Shown here piece after piece: positions 42,027 through 53,655 of a DNA stretch of 64,000 nucleotides (position 1 is its first letter; each line of letters opens with the position of its first letter). The notes below the pieces were generated by a model that saw only the letters and a program-made list of their open reading frames with translations, did no database searches and had not been told where the DNA came from. This stretch comes from Pycnopodia helianthoides (taxonomy: Eukaryota > Echinodermata > Asteroidea > Forcipulatida > Asteriidae): NCBI GenBank assembly GCA_032158295.1, contig CM063253.1:2201001-2265000 (forward strand), given 5' to 3'. The translations under genes and the position numbers were made by a program.

Positions 42027-43251
42027 TGGTGTTTCCTGTAATGGATTGGAGGTAGAGAGGGTAGCACTGCAGTAAAAAAAAAAAAAAAACCAAACCCCAA
42101 AATGAGCACTTTATCAAACAGATAACCAGCAGTGCAGTGGTAACCTGTACCCGGGAATGATTACAGCTGTGTTACAGACAAAGGTATCAGACTATTTTTG
42201 TTTTTGTTCGGTCACAGCTTAGTTTAAGAAAAAAAAACAAGATGGTGGGACAGTGTCAACATTGGCCAACAAACCCCCCCCCCTCTCCCCTTCCCCACAA
42301 GCATAGAATAAACCCACGCCACAATACGATGAGAAAACTCCATTTACAAAGAGCAAAGAAGATGGCTTACCCGTTGGGTCACACAGCATTCCTTTTTTTT
42401 CTTCTCCTAACACAGTCAAGGATCATGTCTAGCCAGCGGCAGTACATTTGCTCCAATTCTCGTGTCCATTATCTACTGACTGTTATTTCCTGTTGCAAAG
42501 CCTTCTATTCTGGATGGGACAGCTCCAATAATGAAGATGGCGGTGAGAACACAGCGGACCCTACGACATGAAAACCAATTTCACGCAGGGGTTCAGTATC
42601 ACAGGCAGAGGCAGCTTGTCTTTTGATATCGTAATTTTATAGTACTTTCATTCAATCTTTTTTTCTCTCTGTCTGTGTGTGTGTGTGTGTGAAAGTAAAA
42701 CCTTCTTTGAGTACAAAATTGGTGCGAAGGTATCAAGCCATTCAGGAGCGGTGAAGTACCACAGGGCATGTGCTCCGGTGGGAGCACCATTCAAGCCGAG
42801 GTAATCTAACCGACATTGTGGGACATTTTTTACAAGACATTTTGGACATTATCAGATTATACACATTTCAAACACTAATTCTCTCAAATTACAAACATCA
42901 AGATATACTAAAAAATATAAAAAAGCAAGTATTTTATGAATAACAACGAAACTTGATCAAGCAGTTTGGACTTACATGATGGAAACACGGTCCTCATTTC
43001 TAGAATTATGTGAATTTTAATTCTCGAAAGAGAATTCTTCAAACAGGCTAGGACCCCTCAGGGACAATAAGAAATATGCAAATCATTCAGCTCGGTGAAT
43101 ACTAATAATATTATTCCGAACAATTTGTGTGCAGTAACTGTGTAAATTTAAGTCAACATTTAAGAAACTTGCCTGTGTGATGTAATGCAAGTAAATCGTT
43201 TATGAAAGCAAGTCTTGAAATTTGATTTGTGAAAAGTTTCATTTAACGAGC
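42027..43251. other. Unassigned sequence with small TC/TG repeats
   Basis: (TC)n then (TG)n at 42664-42692, and a C run near 42276-42284. CACAGGGCATGTGCTCCGGT then GGGAGCACC near 42760 forms a short dyad. No gene or element is supported. Confidence 0.4.
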
Positions 43252-43581
43252 TTAAAGGCAGGGTTTACTTTTGGTGATCGTTAAAGAAAAGTATCCTCAC
43301 TCAATGCTTCCCAACATATGCATGAAATCACAAACCTGTGAAAATTTGGGCTCAATCGGTCATCGAAGTTGCAAGAAAATAATGAAAGAAAAAACACATT
43401 TTTCCACATAAAATTGTGTGCTTCATATCTCAGAGTAAAACATTTGGGTGCAAAATTACCTCTTTCTTTAAAAACTACATTACTTCAAAGGTGGTTGTTT
43501 CTAACAGTGCTCTTACCCAAGTAAGTTTTTTTTGTTGGTCATTAACTGGAGTAATTATCCCAAAGTACACTCTGCCTTTAA
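43252..43581 (-). mobile_element. TTAA element, family C, copy 5
   Basis: Ends TTAAAGGCAGGGTTTACTTT and AAGTACACTCTGCCTTTAA. Core inverted: CACAAACCTGTGAAAATTTG. The central palindrome has been lost or has decayed. Confidence 0.85.
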
Positions 43582-45614
43582 CGCGAAGTGTTGCAGGATA
43601 ACTGTCTGATGGCCTTTGTGGCAAAGATACAGCATCTCCTGCAACCACAATGAGCAAACCTAAAGCCAAGTGCGAAACTTCCGGGACCAAGTTTGGTCCC
43701 AGGCATATTGAGTTTTTACGTGAGCGCGACTCCGTTTCCTCAAATACTATAGTTTAGCCTAGTTTTTTATGGCTGTAAGGAATATGTCATTTTGTTTGGA
43801 AAGTAAATTTTTAGCCATGAAAATGTATGAAATGAAAAAAAAATAAAAAATTTACAAAGAAAAACTTCAAAATGAATCTGGGTTACTTGTAAACAATTAA
43901 GAATTTTGCCCAACTGATGTTGATGTTAGCATTAGACCTATGTAACGGTCGCATAAATTTGGGCCTGATTGGTAAATGGGGTGTCTAAAATATGAGCATC
44001 CTCATCCCAAGTTTGAAATTGTTTTCAATGTTAATTTTAAGATATCATAGAAAATTTTGTTTAAAAAAAAAATGTATTAATGACAAATTGCTTTGGGTAT
44101 TTATATTTTTCAGAATTTTGAATGATTAGAATTTAAAAAGAAGACTCTATTTCATAGAAAAATCAAGACTTCGTTGGAGTTATTTTCTCGTTGTCGACAC
44201 GCGCGTAGACTAAGTCTATCGGAAACTTTGCATCTAAAGTGATTCACAAACTTCAGTGATTCACAAACTTTCTTTCAGTGCCAAACAAACAAAATTAATT
44301 TTCATATATTAAAAACAACTTTGAAATTAAACTGATCAGTCTAATCAAATTGGGCAATTACTACCGAGTATCTCTGACTGATACCTACCTTTGATTAACT
44401 GGATCCTAAAAAAAAAGGTCATCGGTCCGTACCTGTTGATCAATCAGTGGACTGTCTCGTTCTCGGAAGCAGCACAACTCTTGGCTCCTTGCCAACGTCT
44501 TTGGAGCACAGGAATAGACCGGTGGGGGGGGGGGATCTGTACATGTCAAATTACATAAAAAGAAATGATGGAATGAGGACAACATCAGACAGCAAAATTT
44601 GGCTGAACGAGCAGAGATAAATATGATTTACGGCCGAGTGTTGACTTGATCTATTTCCCCGATAGAAAACTGTACCAATGTGAGGTCAGGGTCTGTTATG
44701 AAACCATCAATCTTATGCAGGAGGACATGGTTTTTTTATGGTAAAAATAATATTTTTGAATGTTTTCTCTTTCAAATTCCATCATAATATTGACTGGCTT
44801 TCGGGGCAAAGTGAGTGAGTGGGGGGGATAACATGGCAAGACAGCCATTTAAAGGGCGGAAAGGTTATTGGAAAGAGTTTTGCAAAACCTCCCACAATAT
44901 CTGGAGACCAGAAACTGGAACAGGTAGAAAGAGCTACCGTGTGAAGCCACTAGTGACCCATACTGACCACCATTACTGATGGAAAGGTGATACAGTATAA
45001 GACATTTTGTCAAGTTTTGCCTGGGAAAAAAAAAAAAAAAATGCTTCTTATTATAAAAAAAAAAAAAATTGAGCTAAAAGCTTACCAGAAAAAACAACAT
45101 TTTGAGGATATCAATATTTTCTAATCATCCAATAAAATAAATGTGGTTAACAAGTCTAATAATTCTATGAATCATGCACTTTCATTAAAGAAAATGTAAT
45201 CTCTTTCAAATCATAAATGTTAGAAGTTATTTTGTAGTAGGTGAACAAGTTGCCTTTTTTTAATTGAACAAATTAACTTGCAGTTAGTTACAAAAACCCA
45301 CAACTTGTTATGATTCATGCACCTTAAATTACTGCAGCGCGTGTACTGCACAGCACAGGTTTATGGGTCAATTTGTTTCTTGAAGCTGAATAATTTCTCT
45401 TTCCCTTGGTGTAACATGAATGATGATTGGTTAATCATATTTAGTTGCCTTTTTACATGACGGAAAATTACATCCAATCAAAAAGACTGTTTTATAGCAT
45501 GTTGTATGTTAGAGCTCTCCCTTTTTTCTTTTTTTTTGTTCTCGGTCTCCATACGGTAGTGACTATTAAAGCGTATACACACACAGCGAAGCATTATTTG
45601 AGCCCTTCTCTTCT
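43582..45614. other. Unassigned sequence; contains one possible minus-strand exon
   Basis: GGGACCAAGTTTGGTCCC at 43682-43699 is a perfect 18-base palindrome. On the minus strand 44433-44536 is bounded by an acceptor (GACATGTACAG) and a strong donor (CAACAG|GTACGG) and has one open frame (VYSCAPKTLARSQELCCFRE), but it begins in a poly-C run, so it is not called as a gene. The rest is AT-rich with A runs at 45028-45041. Confidence 0.35.
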
Positions 45615-46015
45615 GCTATGGCTAGCCAAGCTGACACAGCCGAGACGGTCAACGACGGTACCGTCTTTGTCTTAACACTTTTGAGTGATGCAATCATTGT
45701 TTACACATCTAGAGGTAACATCAAAGCTTTCCCAACCCTCTTATTATCATCCCTTGTAATAATCTAGAAAACAAGTTAAACCTAATATATTTAAGAATCT
45801 GAACACAAACCAGGTATGTTTGCGCTATGGCTAGCCAAGTCGATCAATGACGATACCGTCTTTGTCTTAACATGTTGAGGGATGCAATCATTGTCTTCAC
45901 ACCTAGAGGTAACATCAAAGCTGTCTGTATCCTCTTATAACCATCCCTTGTTATTCTAGAAAACAAGTTACACCTAACACATTTAAGAACCTGAACACAA
46001 ACCAGGTATATTTGC
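45615..46015. repeat. Tandem duplication, period 210 bp
   Basis: CTATGGCTAGCCAAG starts at 45615 and 45825. Both copies contain ACCGTCTTTGTCTTAACA, GATGCAATCATTGT, AGAGGTAACATCAAAGCT, GAAAACAAGTTA and CTGAACACAAACCAGGTAT. Identity is about 85% by eye, so this is an older duplication. Confidence 0.9.
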
Positions 46016-46852
46016 TAAGCAATTTAAAACTGGTGTTAATTTTAAATTAAAAAAAAAGAAGGTTTGTAGAGAGCACCCTGCAGTCATGGTTAAAATTTGC
46101 CGGTATGTTTACATGAACAATATACTCTTCTTTTTTTTCTACCGTGAAGAACAGGGTCTCTGCCCTTTCCAAAATGAGCTAGATATTCAGACGTGACAAC
46201 TGTCCAATTTAGCAAATTTGATGAAAACAGTCAAGGAACAAATGTTTTCGTTTCCAGCATGTAATTTTTCAAACAAGCATTCCCTCAAGCGATCTGGAAT
46301 CTAGGGACACAACAAGGGAAGGCCCCCCTCTGTACATTGGCCGGCCGCTACGTTCAATCGACGAAAGGAAAGTGACCTATACTGGAAGCCATCGGCACTC
46401 TCTCCCATTGACGCAGCAATGCACCTTTCCGAGAGGCAGGTGTCTTCATTAAGTCAAGAGGGACCAACTTTAAAATATATTAAAAAAAACACACAACATA
46501 AATGCATTGACAAGCAGGACAGGAATGTTTTTTCCAAATAATGATTCCGACTTTGGGTCGCAGGAGCGTGTGCCTTTTTTTGGCACTGATGGTTGCGACA
46601 AGAAAAAAAATCTGTTAATTTACTAAGATTAACAAACTATTTGTCTAGAAGGGAAACAAAAACGGAGGATACAAAACTTTTTTCAATTTTCAAGAGGGTT
46701 GTAAAATATTTTGACAGCAAAATGTTGGTGGCCGTCTTTTAAAAAAAAAAAAAATTTTTTAAACAGTATATAGTTTGTTTCATGAAAACAGGCGGTCAGA
46801 CTGCTTTTAAAAAAACACTGATATGTATTGCCATATATGACATATGATATAT

Positions 46853-47233
46853 GTAAAGAATACCTCTGGTTTTTGGAACTGTTCGATTGTTTTAATCCCA
46901 TACAAAATGTGGAAATTTGCAAAAAACTAACCTATGAAAATTTCATTTCAAAAGGTAGTAGCGTTTTTTAGATATCACCGAAAATCTGGAGCCGTTATGT
47001 CCACGCAGGAAGAATAATCCCTAATTGGAATACACAAGCTGGGAAACGTTTCATGCAGAAACGTTTCTCAGATTGAAATGTTTTTGAAAAATGTTCTCTA
47101 AAACCACACTCCTTTGTAAGTAATCGTTTCTCAACATGTTATACATTATCAACAGCTGCAGTGCTTCTTACTAAGTAAGTTTTTATGGCCATTAATTGTT
47201 GGAGTAATTATCAAAGGTATACCCTCCCTTTAA
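46853..47233 (-). mobile_element. TTAA element, family F, copy 3
   Basis: Left end GTAAAGAATACCTCTGGTTT (TTAA mutated), right end AAAGGTATACCCTCCCTTTAA. Core inverted: CTAACCTATGAAAATTTCAT. The centre holds GAAACGTTTC twice (47043-47052 and 47058-47067), each itself palindromic. Confidence 0.85.
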
Positions 47234-49418
47234 AGAAAGAGACTGCATAAAATTGATTATTTCTAAAATGCAGAATTTGTATTGAAAAAAAAAGAAAGAA
47301 AAAAAAGATAAGACCCCTTACTGTGGTTTAACTCCGAACTCCCAAATGCCATGCTTGTAACAAGTTGAGCGTAGCCGAAAAAAGAAAAAAAAAAAAAAAA
47401 AAAGAGCGGACAATTTGAGATTACTGTGTGGCTGAATTTCTAGAGCTGTGTGTCGGCGTCAAGTCAGATTTAAGGAGTACAGAAGCCCTCACAGGCCAAC
47501 CTCTTAAACCGCTGCACCAGGGCTGCAATTAACACTTAACCACTTACCGGTGGTAAAGCAGCATTTTTTATGGAGGGATATAACAGTGACTAAAAGGTAA
47601 CGTGCGTGATATTTCACCATATATGAATACAAAAATTGCACTTTAAATGTCTTATTTGGTTTGCAAAGATGGCCCTGCTGTACGGGGCACACGGCACAGA
47701 GGGAGAACAAAATGGTTTGCTGCGGTTTGATGTAGTGGTACCTTGAGATGGTAGCAGTGAATAATGAACTGGTTGACTGGTTGACTGGCCAGAATTGCCC
47801 CACAGCCTATCTGGCCCATAAAGGTGACCCTCATACCGCATGGAGGGTGTGCACAATGGGGAGGCAGGGTCACACAAGAACAGGAAAACACTACAGTAAT
47901 ACTCCAAACAAACAAAAAACTGTGACACACACTGGCACAAGAGTGGCACACGCCACGGCACATGCTGGGCACACACTGAGGCACACTCCTCGCTAAGCTC
48001 CTGACACACTTACTCATAATCGGGCTTTACAGAAAAAGGCGTGCATATCACAATGGCAGCAGGTTAGTGACTGTGTGATACGGGGGTCGGGTTACAAAGG
48101 GTGAGGACAGGGGCATTTACGTTGGCTTTTTGCTCCCTGTGTCATTAAGTGTTACAATGAACTGAAAAAGAACGGGTATATACATTTACTCTATGTGTGG
48201 TTACATGTGTACCCCGTTAATTCTACAGTCAACATGAGTTTCAAGAATAAAACTTCCGATTTTACAGCAGACTGTACAAGACACTTATTATAATTCCTGT
48301 CTACTTTAAAAAAAAAAAGGGGAAATCTGGACCGTCTTCAACTTCTTGTGTAGTCTGCTCTCGTAACCTGATATTCAGCATAATATAAAAGGGCACCCTT
48401 TTATGGGAATTCCTCACAACTATGGGCTGGATCGTATTACACAAGCTTTTAACAAAATAACCGTCACTAATTAGCATTTCTCTTTCTTGTGCTCCTACTC
48501 CAATCTGAATTAATTCACTTCAAAAATATAGTTACTGAAATATTGGCCGAATCAAAACAACATGACAAATTCATTTCCTGAACAAGTGAACTGAACACTG
48601 GTACACAAATAACCTCCCGTGTCCTTTCCCAGACCTACACAAAGGAGACAGCTGATGCCGTAATACCCTGGCTGGCTCCCCAGGGGTCCGTGCTTGGTCC
48701 TCCTTGCCTTTACCACAGTCACAAAGTACACACGGTGGCAATCCCCCAGCAGTCCTAGTGGGCTGGGAGTATAGAGCCTAGTGTGTGGCCAGCCTATCTT
48801 CACCAAATAATGGTAATTGCTTGTTGTGTCAATGGCAGGATCAAATAAACTAGGTCAAGAAAGAGTGTATCCCCCATCTTCCTTCACTGGTGTTTGACTG
48901 CATAATGCATGATAGAGTGTGCATTCTCCTATTGCTTCGCAAGTCCCCGTACTCAACTATGCACTTTCGGCAAGAGCGAAGGTATGGTATTTGTTATTGA
49001 TTTTTCTGTGCTGTACTAAATATTTGCATGCAGCCACACTGAACTGCCTGAACTTTGTAACTATTCGCATTTTTTTTTTAAGGTTGAACTTTGACAGCTA
49101 AGCCTAGATTCTTTCTGCATTCCACCCCACAACATAAATCCATACCTCTCATATGAAATACTGGTTTCGGTAGAAAGTCCATACATTCATGATATACAAC
49201 GAGACTTTGAATCGACAGAAAAAACATCTGTGATGGGAAATTTCAACCTACTCAGTTCAACTTGAATTTTGTTTTGAAAATAAAAATGGTTGTAAAGACC
49301 AAATAAAGGATTGGTATTTATCAGCCCTCCCCCCCCCCCACAATAAAAATAAAATAATATCAAGTTCATATCAGTACCAATCTCCTAGAGAAATGTTTCC
49401 ATCTCAAGAAGTACTGTT
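47234..49418. other. Unassigned sequence with CA-rich low complexity
   Basis: 47925-47995 is rich in CACACT/GGCACA words, which keeps several minus-strand frames open (47614-48017); these are cysteine-rich artefacts. 48600-48800 is GC-richer, and its minus-strand frame (48552-48806) includes GLLGDCHRVYFVTVVKARRT, without matching splice sites. No gene is called. Confidence 0.4.
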
Positions 49419-49638
49419 AGGGCCATGTCACCATGAGGCACTTTCAACAGGCAACCCGGTTCCAGGCAATCTCCAAGAAGGAAATTCATTCGCATTTCTC
49501 ATTATTTTTCCTGGGCATAACGAGTTACAGCTAGAAGAATGCCTCTTGTGCTGCCGAAGTGTTCCTCTTGCATACAGTGCAGTTGGTTGCCTCAAAGTTG
49601 CCCGAAGAAAACAAAAATTGCTCTCTAGGACATGGCCT
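49419..49638. mobile_element. MITE with AGGGCCATGTC ends
   Basis: Left AGGGCCATGTCACCATGAGG and AGGCAACC pair with right GGTTGCCTCAAAGTTGCCCG and AGGACATGGCCT. About 220 bp. The 102-codon plus-strand frame starting at 49393 runs through this element. Similar GGGCCATGTCAC elements are, from memory, widespread in marine invertebrates. Confidence 0.65.
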
Positions 49639-49905
49639 TTAAAGTTGGAACAGGTTTTGAAGCAAACCCCCCCCCCCCCTCCAAATCTCTGTTGCTTATA
49701 ATCTCAATTACTGCAATCAAGCTAAACAGACAAAGAACAAAGTCTTTAACAGTATGCTTTTTTAAATTGTTCGTCTTGTTTTCCTTAAAGTGGTGCTGCC
49801 ATCAAGTTGGTGACAAATTTTACAGATTGTTTGAATGACTAATTATTGAAAAACACGAAGACATAATTTATTCTTCCCAAAACCTACAACATTTTCTTTT
49901 TAACT

Positions 49906-50298
49906 TTAAAGGAACATTACAGAATTGGTGAGAAAGAAACTTGTAAAATATACTTTTGATCACAGATTTACACAAAACTTACACGGTCTAATGATGATGA
50001 TAGTAGAAAACATCCCTTGAAATATTTCTGTCTGAAATGTCATATTTGATGAGAAATGAATAAACTAATTTTCTGATTGGAGTTTATCGCCCAGTGAGCG
50101 TTTTAATCATTTCTTGAATCTATATGATTTCATGCAAATGTGTAATCGGTTTTTCACTATTTTCTCGTGAACCAGATGGCCGATCGATCTCAAACTTCTA
50201 CAGGTTTGTCAGTTTATGTATATGGTGGATTACATAAAGTGCTTACACTGCCAGCAACTGTTTTGTTAGCAAAAACCAGTTCTGTAATGTTCCTTTAA
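49906..50298 (+). mobile_element. TTAA element, family A, copy 5
   Basis: Ends TTAAAGGAACATTACAGAAT and GTTCTGTAATGTTCCTTTAA. The centre is CGCCCAGTGAGCG (one change). Core: AAACTTCTACAGGTTTGTCA. Confidence 0.92.
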
Positions 50299-50744
50299 TG
50301 GACTAGTTATTGGACATGCAGTACCACCCATCTAATCCACCAGCTTTCCACAAACAATGTCATAAATGATACAAATTCTCCATCAAAATATTCATCCACA
50401 TTTTTCAAATTTCCAATAAATGGTTTGATAACGACTGCTTTTTTGGTGCAAACGGTACAAGCGCATTCTAAAAAAAAAAAAAACTACATCTGTCCAGTAA
50501 ATTTGTGGGGAAATTTGGAATCCCAACTTGATCACTCAACTCAAAGTTCACATTTTTTCCATATCGTCATGAAATAAAATGCAAGCAAAAAATTATATTT
50601 AGGCAAACAGAAATGTATCAAATCATAAAACATGTGACATGCAAGTAAATAGGTTTCCTAGGAGAGAAGGTGCTTATATCTAAGAGAGATAATAACCCAT
50701 TTATTTCATGTTTTTGATATTTTTAAATAAAAAGTACTAAAGTA

Positions 50745-50850
50745 GGGAGACTGCCAACATTACGGCTAGATAGCTCAGTTTGTAGAGCGCCAGCACGTTA
50801 ATCCGGGGGTCGCAGGTTCAAATGCCGCTCTAGCCAATTTTTCTTTGTTC
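50745..50850 (+). mobile_element. Asn-like tRNA-derived SINE, fragment with intact tRNA fold
   Basis: GGCTAGA at about 50763 pairs perfectly with TCTAGCC at about 50830, giving a full 7-bp acceptor stem. A box TAGCTCAGTTTGTAGAGCG and B box GGTCGCAGGTTCAAATGCC are both present, with anticodon loop ACGTTAA (GTT). It is preceded by AGGGAGACTGCCAACAT, as at 63020. It could be misannotated as a tRNA-Asn gene, but the shared flanks show that it is a SINE. Confidence 0.75.
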
Positions 50851-50975
50851 AACCTAAAACTGTTTTTTGATATTAATCAAGTTTTCTTCAAAACTACTCT
50901 AATTGTGAAGGCTCCTTTTTGTCTTTGTACAAAAATGACGATAGTTAGTGCAAAACTTACTTTTTTCTGTTTATC

Positions 50976-51338
50976 TTAAAGGCCCTGTACACTATTGGTA
51001 AGATCGAAAAACACAAATGTTCACAGATTCACACATAACTTACATGAGTTAAAGTAAGTAATGGTAGAAAGGGTTCCTCAAAATATTTCTGTCTAAAATG
51101 CTATCGTTTCTGAGAAATGAGTAAAACAATAGTTTTTATCACGCATGATAAAAACTTGATGTTTAAAAAAACAGAAAACACATAAGGTCTCTTTTCACTA
51201 TTTTCTCGTGACCTCGATGACCAATTGAGCTCAAACTTCCACAGGTTTGTTTGTTCATGCACATGTTGAATAACACAAAACATGAACACTGTCTGCGACT
51301 ATTTTGTCAGCTCTACCAATCCTGTATAATACCTTTAA
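50976..51338 (+). mobile_element. TTAA element, family D, copy 3
   Basis: Ends TTAAAGGCCCTGTACACTAT and AATCCTGTATAATACCTTTAA. The centre at 51132-51155 has perfect 10-base arms (GTTTTTATCA and TGATAAAAAC) around CGCA. Core: AAACTTCCACAGGTTTGTTT. Confidence 0.92.
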
Positions 51339-51464
51339 TAACAATTTTTTGCATTTTTCGAATGTGATGATTCAAATGTTTTTATTGTCTTTCTTTACAC
51401 TTGCTCGACCCCATGGCAGGCAAGTGCTTGCCACTACATAAGGCCACTCAGTTGAAGAATAAAA

Positions 51465-51465
<1 letters not shown>

Positions 51466-51495
<30 letters not shown>

Positions 51496-51537
51496 ATGAA
51501 TACATAAATAAATAAATAAATGAATACATAAATAAAA
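51466..51537. repeat. AAAT tetranucleotide repeat
   Basis: (AAAT)n interrupted twice by GAATACAT, so the microsatellite itself has a higher-order duplication. Confidence 0.95.
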
Positions 51538-52031
51538 AGAACAAATTGAGGCAAATAGCTTTCATAAATAAGACATTGTTTAAAATTGTATAAGTTTACG
51601 CATTTCAATCAAATGCAAGTGAAAAAGGGGCTTTTATTTGGGGAAAAAACAGAAGACATTATTGTCTAAATTTACCAGCGGTGTGCATTGCCTCCAAAAT
51701 GTACTTTCTCCTTTTTTTCTTGTTTAAATATGTGGCAACTTCTGATCGAACAAACCTCCCGTTTTAAAATTCATGTATTCACCGAAAAATATCAGATAAA
51801 AGCTCCATGGCACAGGGTCATGCACCATTAGGCCGGCATGGAAAATACATGGCAAACCGCGCTATCTGTCCGAGGAATCGCATCTTGTAGTGTATGTGCG
51901 TCCACATATTCAATATCATAGCCCCCCTTGTTGACTTTCTCCGCGTGGAATGGCAGAAAATTAATGGCTGCATAACGGATTAACCGAAACACATTAAACC
52001 TCGGAGACACTAGGTTGAGACGCTTCTTTAA

Positions 52032-52640
52032 TGTTTTTAAAGTCAGTTGGCCACAACTTCCGTTTTGGAAACAGATAACCTATGTAAATGACTACATGTC
52101 GGTAGGTCGGGAAGTTTGACTACAATCTGTACAGAAGCAGAAATTACTAATTTGTCTGCTTTTTTCCTGCTTTCTTGAGAGATTAATGCTGCAAAGCCCT
52201 CAAGTATAACTTCTCATGTTTTTAAAGTCAGTTGGCCACATTCTCAACATTCGTTTTGGAAGCAGATAACCTTTGAGCACAGCCACAATCATGGGTACAC
52301 TTTTTGTTACAAAGACACCAAATGAACGACACATAAATATTGAGTAACTCTTTGCAGATCTCGTTTTCGACAAACTCAAGTACTTTCTACTCTTCATTCA
52401 CACAGCGCTGGTTAATCAATTTACAAAAAAACATTGAAATAACTGTTACATCACTGGCTTTCAAAGTGTTGTTCATAACATGGACACACACAAAAATGTG
52501 TACCCATGATTGTGGCTGTGCACCTATTGTAAATGACTACTGTCGGTCGTGAAATTTGACTACAGAAGCAGAAATTACTAATTTGTCTCCTTTTTTTTTC
52601 CTTTCTTGAGAGATGAATGCTGTAAAGCACTCATGAATAA
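52032..52640. repeat. Tandem duplication, period about 185 bp, second copy interrupted
   Basis: TGTTTTTAAAGTCAGTTGGC starts at 52032 and 52217. Both copies run through CGTTTTGGAA, CAGATAACCT, GTAAATGACTAC, CAGAAGCAGAAATTACTAAT and TTTCTTGAGAGAT. In the second copy a 245-bp element splits CAGATAACCT from GTAAATGACTAC. Confidence 0.88.
52277..52521. mobile_element. MITE inserted in a duplicated segment
   Basis: Ends GCACAGCCACAATCATGGGT and ACCCATGATTGTGGCTGTGC are perfect inverted repeats, extended by ACAC/GTGT inside. The first duplication copy (52032-52210) preserves the empty site AACCTATGTAAATG. Flanks here are ACCTTTGA on the left and ACCTATTG on the right, consistent with a 7-8 bp target duplication and hence possibly a hAT relative. 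Confidence 0.82.
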
Positions 52641-53377
52641 AAACCTCAAACTGGTATTCACCCAGCACTCAAACCCCCAAATTGTACACTCAAGGTCCCC
52701 TCACAACTCACAGGCAACTCAGCCCATTCATCACACCACATCAATAATGTATGAGGTACTCACGGAAGTGCAGTCGTGTTCATGCAACACCCCAGTTATT
52801 TTCTCAAGTAGAAAATACAACGGCAGGTTTCTTCCCCAAGAAACTGGGCAAAAAAAAAAGGAGCATTCGGGGGATGATGATGATGATGATGATGCCGCGT
52901 TCATAGTAGGGCCTATGACTAATGCTGCCCCAAAACACCGGGAGGTAAAGAAAAAAACGGGAATACCTTTAGAAATCAACACAAGTGGTGCTAGTCACAA
53001 ATGGAAATTACCAGTCAACTGATTTTATGGTGTGATGGTGGTACTTGTAAAAAAATTCAAACGCTGAGGCATTGAGAACGAGTCCATATTTATTGCCAAG
53101 TATTTAAAGTGCAGTGTGGGAATTTGATGTGTTTTCTGCTTTTTTGAGTGGTGCTCTTTTTCGGGGACCCTAGATCGCTTTGACACTTCATGGTTCACCG
53201 TGGAGAAGTATCTCAGAGCATTGGTACTTTGATTGTTTGACATCGGTAAATGCGGACTCTCGTACTTCTTTGAGAACAATTTTTTTCCTATAATGAGCAA
53301 AACTACAGAGTGGACGCACTTCTGTTACTTTGCCAACTCCTGAGTTTGAATTTAGGGAACATCGTGGCAGCCAAAAC

Positions 53378-53655
53378 ACTGGTGGTCGGGTTGGTGTAGT
53401 GGTATCTTTCCTCGCCTTCCACCTACCTCTAGGACCCTGGTACCAATCCTGCCGGGGGTGGGGGAGGGGGGCACTGTGTAGATTGGGTTTTCAGTCCCTA
53501 CTCGAGTGCGTGGGGGTTTTTCTCCTCCCACATCTAACACTGAAACGTCCTTCTTTGTCTTCTCTCCATTGGGACGTTTGTGGCTTAGTATAGTGATTAA
53601 GTTTGCTATTCTGAGAGTCCTTGGCTTCACAACCAGACTAAATGAAATGAAATGA
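53378..53655 (+). mobile_element. tRNA-derived SINE, third family
   Basis: A box-like GGTTGGTGTAGTGGTATC at about 53389 and B box-like GACCCTGGTACCAATCC at about 53433, with the expected spacing, are followed by GCCGGGGG. The body has AACACTGAAACGTCC and TCTCCATTGGGACGTTTG (a dyad). The tail is AAATGAAATGAAATGAA, a short-word tail in place of poly-A. GC-rich, which explains the open frames at 53330-53780. Confidence 0.7.

Noticed and set aside
41692..42117. 141-codon minus-strand open frame
   Set aside because: Most of it is the family H foldback element, and one end is a poly-A run translated as phenylalanine.
44433..44536. Minus-strand exon with strong donor CAACAG|GTACGG
   Set aside because: The exon would start in an 11-base C run of uncertain length, only one short frame is open, and its phase does not link to the other candidates.
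47614..48017. Overlapping 131- and 121-codon minus-strand frames
   Set aside because: Two frames are open together because of CA/GGCACA low complexity; cysteine and serine excess, no conserved motif.
49393..49701. 102-codon plus-strand frame
   Set aside because: It overlaps a MITE with AGGGCCATGTC ends and finishes in a poly-C run.
52606..53022. 138-codon plus-strand frame with an Asp run
   Set aside because: It begins within the 180-bp duplication, contains a GAT microsatellite and has no recognisable domain.
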